From BMS3ABIN04 sp965554225 (GTDB taxonomy: Bacteria > Bacteroidota > Ignavibacteria > Ignavibacteriales > Melioribacteraceae), in the NCBI GenBank assembly GCA_965554225.1, contig CBEVZC010000148.1, positions 1 through 7,029 on the forward strand: DNA of 7,029 nt. Direction: 5' to 3'. Position 1 is the stretch's first letter; each line of letters opens with the position of its first letter. The notes beneath the pieces are model-generated. The model searched no databases and was not told the DNA's origin. It saw nothing but the letters and a program-made list of their open reading frames with translations. Below are positions 1 to 5,780 of the stretch, piece by piece. Position numbers and translations under genes: made by a program.

Positions 1-1668
1 TGCGAACTTAACTCACGTCCTTTTGAATATGCATTTCTTCTCGATGCGTTGAAGGATGAACAATCTCAAGGAATTACAATTGATTCTGCCAGAGTATTTT
101 TCAAAACTAACTCAAGGGATTATATCATTATCGATGCTCCCGGGCATATAGAATTTCTGAAAAATATGGTTTCCGGCGCTGCACGGGCTGAAGCTGCTCT
201 TCTTGTAATAGATGCACATGAAGGCGTTCAGGAAAACTCGCGCCGGCATGGTTATATGCTCTCTATGCTTGGAATAAATCAAATTACTGTTTTGGTAAAT
301 AAAATGGATTTGGTTGAGTACAAACAAGATATCTATGATGCAATTGTTAAAGAATATACTGATTTTCTGTCGGATATAAACGTAGTACCAAGTAATTTCA
401 TACCGGTCAGCGGATTTGAAGGCGATAATATTGCATCACTCAGTGAGAAAATGGATTGGTATTCCGGTGAAACCGTATTGCAAATTCTAGACGATTTTAA
501 GAAGGAAGAAGTACCCTTGGATAAAGCTTTTAGAATGCCGGTTCAGGATGTTTATAAATTTACAAAAAGTGGCGATAGCAGAAGGATTGTTGCGGGAACT
601 GTTGAGAGCGGATCTATTTCCGTAGGAGATGAAGTTGTGTTTTATCCTTCAGGGAAAAGAAGTAAAGTTAAGTCTATCGAGTCGTTTAATATGCCTAAAA
701 AAACAAAAGTGGTTGTAAACGAGGCAGCCGGTTTTACATTGGAAGAGCAAATTTATGTTACACGCGGTGAACTGGCTGCAAAAGGGAATGAACAAAAACC
801 GCAAACGGGCAAAAAGCTGAAAGTTAATTTGTTTTGGTTAGGTAGAAATCCGCTGATCAAAAAGAAAGAATATTTCTTAAAACTCGGCACTGCTAAAGTT
901 GGTGCAAAGTTGGAATCGATTCAAAGAGTAATTAATGCTTCCAACCTTGATGCGGAAGAAACTAAAGAAAGAATCGATCGTCATGAAGTTGCCGAATGTG
1001 TTTTCCAATTAAACAGGGCAATAGCATTTGATAAAATGGAGGATAGTGCTTCTACAAGCAGATTTGTAATCGTTGATGAATATGAAATATCCGGTGGCGG
1101 AATTATTAGAAATGTTTTAGAAGATAAACACGCTTGGGTTCGCGATAAAGTTATCCTGCGAAATTATAAGTGGGAAAAGAGTATTATTGCTAACGAAGAA
1201 AGAGCTGAAAAATATAATCAAAAATCCACGCTAATTTTAATAACCGGACCTGTTAAATCCGGTAAAAAAGCTGTTGCAAAGAATTTGGAATCGAAATTAT
1301 TTATTGACGGTAAAATTGTTTACTTCTTAGGAATTGGTAGTGTCCTTTACGGTGTTGATGCGGATATTAAAGGTAAAAACGGTGGCAACAAATCAGAACA
1401 TTTAAGAAGATTAGCTGAAGTCGCCCATATTTTAACCGATGCGGGTGTTATACTTATTGTAACAGCACGCGAGCTTTCGCAAGATGATTTGGAAATTATT
1501 AAAACAACTGTTATGCCAGACAAAATTGAAACGGTTTGGGTCGGCGAAGATGTAACTACCGATATAGCTTATGATTTGAAAGTCCCGGGGAATTTAGACA
1601 TAGAACTTTCGGCAAATCAAATAAAAGAACTTCTGCAGGAAAAGGGTATTATCTTTAAACCTTGGTGA
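1..1668 (+). CDS. cysN: Sulfate adenylyltransferase GTPase subunit (CysN) fused to a degenerate APS-kinase-like domain; 5' truncated
   Basis: The reading frame is open from base 1 and the usual CysN sequence CELNSRPFEYAFLLDALKDE precedes the first possible start (TTG at 49). The gene therefore begins outside the window and roughly 50 N-terminal residues, including the G1 P-loop, are missing. In the 555-residue fragment the GTPase motifs are G2 (GITID, about 24-28), G3 DAPGH (45-49), G4 NKMD (100-103) and G5-like SGF (137-139). EF-Tu-like beta-barrel domains follow, to about residue 390. With CysD, this family uses GTP hydrolysis to drive adenosine 5'-phosphosulfate (APS) formation from ATP and sulfate in the cytoplasm. 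The last ~160 residues align with APS kinase. However, the Walker A reads GPVKSGKK (416-423), lacking the final Ser/Thr. The DGDN motif is replaced by GIGS, and the FTGID lid is absent. I infer a non-catalytic, perhaps regulatory, domain. cysQ follows after 35 bp, probably in the same operon. Confidence 0.93.
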   Translation, partial: CELNSRPFEYAFLLDALKDEQSQGITIDSARVFFKTNSRDYIIIDAPGHIEFLKNMVSGAARAEAALLVIDAHEGVQENSRRHGYMLSMLGINQITVLVNKMDLVEYKQDIYDAIVKEYTDFLSDINVVPSNFIPVSGFEGDNIASLSEKMDWYSGETVLQILDDFKKEEVPLDKAFRMPVQDVYKFTKSGDSRRIVAGTVESGSISVGDEVVFYPSGKRSKVKSIESFNMPKKTKVVVNEAAGFTLEEQIYVTRGELAAKGNEQKPQTGKKLKVNLFWLGRNPLIKKKEYFLKLGTAKVGAKLESIQRVINASNLDAEETKERIDRHEVAECVFQLNRAIAFDKMEDSASTSRFVIVDEYEISGGGIIRNVLEDKHAWVRDKVILRNYKWEKSIIANEERAEKYNQKSTLILITGPVKSGKKAVAKNLESKLFIDGKIVYFLGIGSVLYGVDADIKGKNGGNKSEHLRRLAEVAHILTDAGVILIVTARELSQDDLEIIKTTVMPDKIETVWVGEDVTTDIAYDLKVPGNLDIELSANQIKELLQEKGIIFKPW

Positions 1669-1703
1669 TACTTAAATAAAACCTAAGGTTAAAAAATAAA
1701 ATA

Positions 1704-2510
1704 ATGATAGAGCAAATAATAAAAATAGCTATTGATGCAGGTAAAGCAATAATGGAAGTTTATCACTCCGCAGATTTTGGAGTTGAAATGAAAGCTGATA
1801 ATTCACCGTTAACTTTAGCTGATAAAGCATCGGACGAAATAATAAAAGCCGCACTTACCGAAACATTTCCGGATATTCCAATTCTATCTGAAGAGGGTAG
1901 AGACATTCCATACGAAGAAAGAAAAGACTGGGGAAAGTTCTGGCTTGTTGATCCGCTCGACGGTACAAAAGAGTTTATTAAAAAAAACGACGAGTTTACA
2001 GTAAACATTGCATTAATTAAAAATAACATTCCTGTTCTCGGTGTAATTTACGCACCGGCATTAGAAAATCAGAATACGGAAGTCAGAATACAGAAGCCGG
2101 GAGAAGGAACCTTCAACCGAATTGAAATACCTTTTGGGACTTTATATTACGGTCAAAAAAAATCGGGTGCATTTAGGCAAGTAAGCGGAAGTGAGCCCGA
2201 GAAAATTTCAGTTAATAAAGATAAATCGAGGGGAATTGTAGCGGTACGAAGCCGTTCCCATGCGGCACCCGAAGAAGAAATCATTTACAAAGAATATGGT
2301 GTTACTAAAACAATTCCGGGCGGAAGCTCGTTAAAATTTTGCAAAGTAGCCGACGGCAGCGCTCACATATATTATAGATACGGACCAACAATGGAATGGG
2401 ACGTAGGCGCCGGATACGCAATTGCCGAATCTGCAGGAGCTGTTATCGAGGGAATTGTATTCAATAAAGAAAATTTACTGAACAGTTCTTTTTTGGTAAG
2501 AAGTATTTAA
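1704..2510 (+). CDS. cysQ: 3'(2'),5'-bisphosphate nucleotidase (PAP phosphatase) CysQ
   Basis: This 268-aa protein belongs to the inositol-monophosphatase/FIG superfamily, the Mg-dependent, lithium-sensitive phosphatases. Visible metal-binding motifs are SEEG (62-65), WLVDPLDGT (80-88, with D83 and D86) and the C-terminal WDVGAG (232-237). CysQ hydrolyses 3'-phosphoadenosine 5'-phosphate, the by-product of PAPS-dependent sulfotransferases or PAPS reductase, to AMP. This matches its position directly behind cysN. The ATG at 1704 is the only sensible start. An AAGG lies 15 bases upstream, too far to be a convincing ribosome binding site, so translation may be coupled to cysN. Residues about 121-145, between APAL and TLYYG, look like an insertion relative to typical CysQ proteins, where APAL is followed almost directly by the LYY segment. 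The DNA of that insertion contains a 14-bp tandem duplication. All catalytic motifs are intact, so the enzyme is probably active. Confidence 0.93.
   Translation: MIEQIIKIAIDAGKAIMEVYHSADFGVEMKADNSPLTLADKASDEIIKAALTETFPDIPILSEEGRDIPYEERKDWGKFWLVDPLDGTKEFIKKNDEFTVNIALIKNNIPVLGVIYAPALENQNTEVRIQKPGEGTFNRIEIPFGTLYYGQKKSGAFRQVSGSEPEKISVNKDKSRGIVAVRSRSHAAPEEEIIYKEYGVTKTIPGGSSLKFCKVADGSAHIYYRYGPTMEWDVGAGYAIAESAGAVIEGIVFNKENLLNSSFLVRSI
2070..2097 (+). repeat. 14-bp tandem duplication inside cysQ insertion
   Basis: CAGAATACGGAAGT (2070-2083) is followed immediately by CAGAATACAGAAGC (2084-2097), with 12 of 14 bases identical. It lies in the stretch of cysQ that encodes the extra residues 121-145, which suggests the insertion arose by expansion or insertion of simple-sequence DNA. 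The reading frame is preserved. Confidence 0.6.
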
Positions 2511-2543
2511 ATGTTTTAAATAGAGTTAAGATGCAAATTAAGT

Positions 2544-2741
2544 ATGAAATCTATTACTAAAGACGCGAACAAAGGAAGGTTTAAAGGAATGACTCCCGAA
2601 AAAAAGCTTGAACTTTCTTTAAGGCTATATTATTCGGCAAGAGAGTTAAAAGAAGCATCTTTAAGAACATTTCATCCTGATTGGGACGATGAAAAAATTG
2701 AAGAGGAAGTAAGGAGGGTTTTTCTATATGCAAGAACTTAA
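2544..2741 (+). CDS. Small charged helical protein paired with a nucleotidyltransferase
   Basis: This is a 65-aa product rich in Lys, Arg and Glu and predicted to be mostly amphipathic helix. I see no signal peptide, membrane segment or zinc site. The core from residue 16 (MTPEKKLELSLRLYYSAREL, then HPDW and RRVFLYAR) resembles a small family I recall as uncharacterised and sitting directly upstream of AbiEii/DUF6036-type nucleotidyltransferases. That recollection needs a database search. The gene ends 14 bp inside the next one, so the two are translationally linked. It starts 33 bp after cysQ. The start at 2544 lacks a clear ribosome binding site. The alternative ATG at 2589 has AAGGA directly against it, too close for a normal site, so the N-terminus is uncertain by 15 residues. 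The likely role is as partner (antitoxin or regulator) of the downstream enzyme, inferred from the gene arrangement only. Confidence 0.75.
   Translation: MKSITKDANKGRFKGMTPEKKLELSLRLYYSARELKEASLRTFHPDWDDEKIEEEVRRVFLYART
2710..2717 (+). promoter_or_regulatory. Strong Shine-Dalgarno of the nucleotidyltransferase gene
   Basis: TAAGGAGG lies 10 bases before the ATG at 2728 and inside the upstream 65-aa gene. It is the best anti-16S match seen in the window. It fixes the start of the nucleotidyltransferase and supports the 14-bp gene overlap. Confidence 0.75.
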
Positions 2742-3291
2742 TTTATTTAGAATATTTACGGAAAAATTTAATATTCTTAATATCCCTTATGCAATAACCG
2801 GTTCTGTAGCTTCTATTATTTATGGTGAACCAAGAATAACGCACGACATCGATATTTTACTTATTTTGACGGAAGTAAATATTCAAAACCTTATTGATGC
2901 TTTCCCAAGTAACGATTTCTATATCCCGCCCTTAGAAGTTATAAATAATGAAATTCATAGAGAGACTAGAGGACATTGCAATATAATACATAATAAGACA
3001 GCTTTCAAAGCTGATGTTTATTTTGCCGGGAACGATCAACTGCAAAATTGGGCAATCAAAAATGCAAAGGAAATATCTTTTGCTGATAGTAAAATAATGA
3101 TAGCTCCGCCGGAATATGTTGTAGTTAAAAAATTGGAATTTTATAAAGAAGGGAAAGCCCAAAAACACATAATGGATATTAAAGCAATTATTACTAATTC
3201 AAAAGATTTAATAAATTTTAAGACATTAAATAGTTTTTTGTCTAAATATAATTTAGAAAAGGAATGGAAGAATGTTAATTTAGCTAAATAG
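2728..3291 (+). CDS. AbiEii/DUF6036-like nucleotidyltransferase
   Basis: This 187-aa protein has the fold signature of DNA polymerase beta-type nucleotidyltransferases. TGSVAS (24-29) is the glycine-serine motif, HDIDI (39-43) carries the paired metal-binding aspartates D40 and D42, and KADVY (94-98) supplies a likely third acid, D96. A C-terminal PPEYVVVKKLEFYKEG segment (127-142) followed by HIMDI (147-151) resembles the second conserved block of AbiEii-type toxins and DUF6036 proteins. Known relatives transfer nucleotides to tRNA or protein and act as toxins or antitoxins in abortive-infection and toxin-antitoxin systems. The substrate here is unknown. It overlaps the 65-aa gene and is followed by a 142-bp spacer, so the two genes form a self-contained unit between cysQ and the aminotransferase. 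Length and motifs look intact. I am confident of the fold and less so of the exact family. Confidence 0.85.
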   Translation: MQELNLFRIFTEKFNILNIPYAITGSVASIIYGEPRITHDIDILLILTEVNIQNLIDAFPSNDFYIPPLEVINNEIHRETRGHCNIIHNKTAFKADVYFAGNDQLQNWAIKNAKEISFADSKIMIAPPEYVVVKKLEFYKEGKAQKHIMDIKAIITNSKDLINFKTLNSFLSKYNLEKEWKNVNLAK

Positions 3292-3367
3292 TTTTCTTTA
3301 TTTTTATAATATCTCTACTAAAATTTACGATTAATTTAAAAACAATTGTTCAATTTTTACATTTAAT

Positions 3368-3403
3368 CAATCAACCAATCAATCAATCATTCATTCATTC
3401 ATT
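3368..3403 (+). repeat. CAAT/CATT tetranucleotide tract upstream of the aminotransferase
   Basis: Nine consecutive 4-bp units: CAAT, CAAC, three CAAT, then four CATT. The tract ends 30 bases before the aminotransferase ATG and therefore lies in its 5' untranslated or promoter region. It contains both 13-mers that recur inside coding sequence in this window: CAATCAATCAATC (also 4551-4563 and 5587-5599) and CAATCAACCAATC (also 6369-6381 and 6385-6397). Slippage here could change promoter or leader spacing. Confidence 0.85.
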
Positions 3404-3433
3404 TTTTTATATTTAATTATGTAAGGTATTAAC

Positions 3434-4681
3434 ATGAAAGTTCCACTACTTGACTTAAAAGCACAATATAAAACATTAAAAGACGAGCTCGATATAGCAA
3501 TAATTTCTGTTGCCGAATCGCAGTATTTTATACTTGGACCTGAAGTACAAAAGCTGGAAGAATCAATAGCCGGCTATATAGGAGCTAAAAAGACAATTGG
3601 AGTTTCATCCGGTACCGATGCATTGCTTATTGCACTAATGGCAGTTAATATTAAACCGGGTGATGAAGTTATAGTGCCTACATTTTCATTTTTTGCTACG
3701 GCAGGAGTTGTATCGCGTTTGAATGCAATTCCGGTTTTTGTAGATATTAATCCCGTTACTTTTAATATTGATCCGGCAAAAATAGAAGAAAAAATTACCG
3801 GCAAAACAAAAGCAATTATTCCGGTTCATTTGTACGGACAAAGCGCGGATATGAAACCAATAATGGAAATTGCTAAAAAGCATAATCTTAAAGTGATTGA
3901 AGACGGTGCACAGGCAATCGGAGTGCAATACAAAGACGGAAGACATGTGGGAACAATTGGCGATATAGGTTGTTTTTCATTTTTCCCAAGTAAAAATCTT
4001 GGCGGTTATGGCGATGGCGGAATGGTAGCCACAATGGACGAAGAACTCGGTGAAACATTAAGAATTTTAAGAGTTCACGGCGGTAAACCTAAATACTATC
4101 ATAGTATGATTGGAGGTAATTTTAGATTGGATGCGATTCAAGCTGCCGTACTTAATGTTAAACTTCCGCATTTAGATAGCTGGTCGGAGAAACGAAGGGA
4201 AAATGCAAAACTTTACACAAAATTATTTACAGAAGCGGGTCTGGCTGAAGAAGAAGGCAAAACGGAATTCGACGATAACAATAAAGTGCTGCTTCCCAAA
4301 CCAATTTATAAACCATCAATGAAGTCGAGTGACAGTGAGACAATTGATGCTAAACGAAGTGAAGCAAATGACTCAATGGCTAATAATAGTTCATTAGTCA
4401 ATTACCATATTTACAACCAATACGTAATAAGGGTTGAAAAACGTGACGAACTTAGAATTTTCTTAAAAGAAAATGGAATAGCTACGGAAATTTACTATCC
4501 GGTACCTTTCCATAAGCAGGAATGCTTTAAAGATGTTATTGCCAATCAGTCAATCAATCAATCTTCTTTCGTAAATGCAGATTTTGCAGCGGAACACTCT
4601 TTGGCATTACCGGTTTATCCTGAACTGAGTACAGAACAAATTGAGTATGTTGTCGAAAAAATTAAAGATTTTATTGGTTAA
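3434..4681 (+). CDS. DegT/DnrJ/EryC1/StrS-family sugar aminotransferase (PLP-dependent)
   Basis: This 415-aa, fold-type I PLP enzyme transfers an amino group, usually from glutamate, to a keto group on a nucleotide-linked sugar. Motifs: LLDLKAQY at the N-terminus, SSGTDALLIAL (58-68, phosphate-binding), EDGAQA (156-161, with D157 contacting the PLP ring nitrogen) and SFFPSKNLGGYGDGG (182-196), where K187 is the Schiff-base lysine. NFRLDAIQAA (229-238) and EIYYPVPFHKQECF (352-365) are also typical. It resembles WbpE/WlbC- and FdtB/QdtB-type enzymes, but I cannot assign the sugar. AAGG lies 7 bases before the ATG, which supports the start. Family members are generally about 365-390 aa. The extra length lies in a hydrophilic stretch (295-323) and an S/I/N/Q-rich stretch near 370-379 encoded by CAAT repeats. 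All catalytic residues remain. A broken copy of its 3' end lies at 5553-5658. A toxin-antitoxin pair follows 19 bp after the stop codon. Confidence 0.93.
   Translation: MKVPLLDLKAQYKTLKDELDIAIISVAESQYFILGPEVQKLEESIAGYIGAKKTIGVSSGTDALLIALMAVNIKPGDEVIVPTFSFFATAGVVSRLNAIPVFVDINPVTFNIDPAKIEEKITGKTKAIIPVHLYGQSADMKPIMEIAKKHNLKVIEDGAQAIGVQYKDGRHVGTIGDIGCFSFFPSKNLGGYGDGGMVATMDEELGETLRILRVHGGKPKYYHSMIGGNFRLDAIQAAVLNVKLPHLDSWSEKRRENAKLYTKLFTEAGLAEEEGKTEFDDNNKVLLPKPIYKPSMKSSDSETIDAKRSEANDSMANNSSLVNYHIYNQYVIRVEKRDELRIFLKENGIATEIYYPVPFHKQECFKDVIANQSINQSSFVNADFAAEHSLALPVYPELSTEQIEYVVEKIKDFIG
4530..4672 (+). repeat. Direct repeat copy 1 (aminotransferase 3' end)
   Basis: Bases 4530-4583 are identical to 5566-5619 (54 bp), and 4640-4672 are identical to 5617-5649 (33 bp). 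In this copy 59 bp lie between equivalent points, and they are missing from copy 2. The two copies bracket mntA-hepT. The deletion endpoint in copy 2 is the shared trinucleotide ATT (4581-4583 and 4640-4642). Confidence 0.9.
4551..4563 (+). repeat. CAAT tract within the aminotransferase coding sequence
   Basis: CAATCAATCAATC (3.25 units), preceded by CCAATCAGT, encodes part of NQSINQSS near residues 371-378. Gain or loss of one 4-bp unit would shift the frame and change about the last 40 residues. The same 13-mer occurs at 3376-3388 and 5587-5599. At three units, slippage is expected to be rare. Confidence 0.8.
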
Positions 4682-4700
4682 AAAATATATTTTAGTAAAG

Positions 4701-5120
4701 ATGGAAAATGAAATAAAAAAATATTTAGAGCAATACGATTTTATAGTCTTTGCCCTGATTTTCGGGTCTTATGCTTCACACAAAATAAGTAGTAAAAGTG
4801 ATCTGGATATCGGAATCTACAACAAAGAAAGTATGGATTTACTCTTATTAGGTAGAATGATTACAGATTTGGAGAAAATTACGAATATAAAAATTGACTT
4901 ACTCGAGTTAAAAGACATTTATAAAAAATCGCCGATTTTGGCATATCAAATTGTTACGAACAATAGATTATTGTTTTCTAAAAATGAAGATATTTTTATT
5001 GCATTCAAAAGAAAATCGTTTCTATATTATTTTGATACAGAGAAATTAAGAAAATCCGTAAATACTGCTTTTTATAAACGTATTTCGTCAAAAAACTTTG
5101 GAAAAAGAAACTATGCTTGA
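4701..5120 (+). CDS. mntA: MntA-type minimal nucleotidyltransferase antitoxin
   Basis: This 139-aa protein carries the MntA signature GSX10DXD exactly: G22-S23, ten residues, then D34-L35-D36, within a GSYASHKISSKSDLDIGIY segment. A likely third acid is D66 (KIDLLEL). Established work on HEPN/MNT systems shows MntA transferring AMP units to a tyrosine of the HepT toxin and so neutralising it. The matching toxin overlaps its 3' end, so the same role is inferred here. The frame is open from TTG 4641 inside the aminotransferase, but ATG 4701 gives the normal N-terminus for the family and starts 19 bp after the aminotransferase stop codon. No strong ribosome binding site precedes it. It is intact, with codon use as AT-rich as its surroundings. 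The whole module lies between direct repeats of the aminotransferase 3' end. Confidence 0.9.
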   Translation: MENEIKKYLEQYDFIVFALIFGSYASHKISSKSDLDIGIYNKESMDLLLLGRMITDLEKITNIKIDLLELKDIYKKSPILAYQIVTNNRLLFSKNEDIFIAFKRKSFLYYFDTEKLRKSVNTAFYKRISSKNFGKRNYA

Positions 5121-5508
5121 GCGATTGGAACAATTGGAAAGAAATGTAATTGAGTTGGAAAAATTTAGGAGTAAAAATGAACTTGAGGAAATAAAAAAAA
5201 ATTTGCAGCTGCAATGGATAATAAGATATGGTCTTTTTGAGTCGATTCAAATTGTCATAGATATTAGTTGCCATTTGGTAACTAAATATAATTTAGGTAA
5301 TCCTAAAACTTATAGCGAATGTGTTGAATTTTTAAAACAAGAAAAATATTTGAATACCACAATTTCTGATAAACTACTTGGAATGATCGGTTTAAGAAAC
5401 ATTCTTATTCATGAATATGTTGAAATAAATGTTGAAAAATTATATGATTTGTTAAATCATTTGGCAGATTTTAAAACCTTTGCTAATGAAGTAAAAGATA
5501 TTATTTGA
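5113..5508 (+). CDS. hepT: HepT-like HEPN-domain ribonuclease toxin
   Basis: This 131-aa, predicted all-helical protein is of the HepT (DUF86-like) type. The active-site motif is RX4HXY, seen as RNILIHEY with R95, H100 and Y102. R and H form the RNase centre, and Y102 is the residue that MntA adenylylates in characterised systems. The N-terminal 30 residues are a Glu/Lys-rich helix, possibly a coiled coil. ATG 5113 overlaps the mntA stop by 8 bp, which is typical for translational coupling. TTG 5098 would add five residues and is less likely. Dimeric HepT proteins cleave RNA (mRNA or tRNA) and arrest growth when not neutralised. Antitoxin before toxin, the intact motif pair and the normal lengths suggest a functional module. 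No convincing terminator follows. Confidence 0.9.
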   Translation: MLERLEQLERNVIELEKFRSKNELEEIKKNLQLQWIIRYGLFESIQIVIDISCHLVTKYNLGNPKTYSECVEFLKQEKYLNTTISDKLLGMIGLRNILIHEYVEINVEKLYDLLNHLADFKTFANEVKDII

Positions 5509-5552
5509 CTTAATGAAGTTAATACAAATTAAATTATTATCTTTTTATTTCA

Positions 5553-5658
5553 CAAGAATCTTTTCAAGATGTTATTGCCAATCAGTCAATCAATCAATCT
5601 TCTTTCGTAAATGCAGATTGAGTATGTTGTCGAAAAAATTAAAGATTTTGTTAGCTAA
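5553..5658 (+). pseudogene. Broken duplicate of the aminotransferase 3' end
   Basis: Read in frame from 5553, this gives QESFQDVIANQSINQSS and on to NAD, then a TGA at 5619-5621. It corresponds to QECFKDV...NAD (residues 362-382) of the aminotransferase. Bases 5566-5619 match 4530-4583 perfectly and 5617-5649 match 4640-4672 perfectly, with 59 bp deleted at an ATT microhomology. The deletion shifts the frame. The segment ends like the real gene, but with the codons for FVS instead of FIG before TAA. Upstream of 5566 there are four mismatches in the first 13 bases, and no clear homology before 5553. This is a recombination remnant, not a gene. Confidence 0.88.
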
Positions 5659-5780
5659 ATAATATTTCCTATAAAATGAAGAGGAAATTATTGAAGCAAT
5701 AACTTTAGCAGTTGATGTTTATAAAAAAATGCTAATTATTTATAACAATATTAAGAAGCTTGCTAATGCAAGGAAAAAAT
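5659..5780 (+). other. Spacer with a short orphan reading frame before fcl
   Basis: The 122 bases between the aminotransferase remnant and fcl contain a frame open from 5675 to 5788. It would encode a helical peptide (EEEIIEAITLAVDVYKKM and onward to ARKKYDT). The frame has no ATG before 5729 and runs into the start of fcl. It may be the tail of a gene lost in the rearrangement. I do not recognise it, and it could be chance. Confidence 0.3.
5770..5774 (+). promoter_or_regulatory. Ribosome binding site deciding the fcl start
   Basis: AAGGA lies 6 bases before ATG 5781. This, together with the family N-terminus (MIHKNSKIYIAGHNG), favours 5781 over the upstream in-frame TTG 5760 and ATG 5766. 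Confidence 0.65.

Noticed and set aside
3305..3310. TATAAT as a -10 box for the aminotransferase
   Set aside because: No -35-like sequence at suitable spacing, and such hexamers are common by chance here.
3336..3358. TAAAAA/TTTTTA inverted repeat around AACAATTGTT as a terminator
   Set aside because: All-AT stem with no GC-rich core, so it is unlikely to be stable.
3365..3403. CRISPR array
   Set aside because: Units are 4 bp with no spacers. This is a tetranucleotide repeat.
4641..4700. Longer mntA start at TTG 4641
   Set aside because: It would lie inside the aminotransferase end and add 20 residues without family support. ATG 4701 gives the usual short N-terminus.
5676..5702. Eight-residue ORF beginning ATG 5676
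   Set aside because: Too short and without support.
5760..5780. Longer fcl starts at TTG 5760 or ATG 5766
   Set aside because: AAGGA at 5770-5774 sits correctly for ATG 5781, and the protein from there matches the normal family N-terminus.
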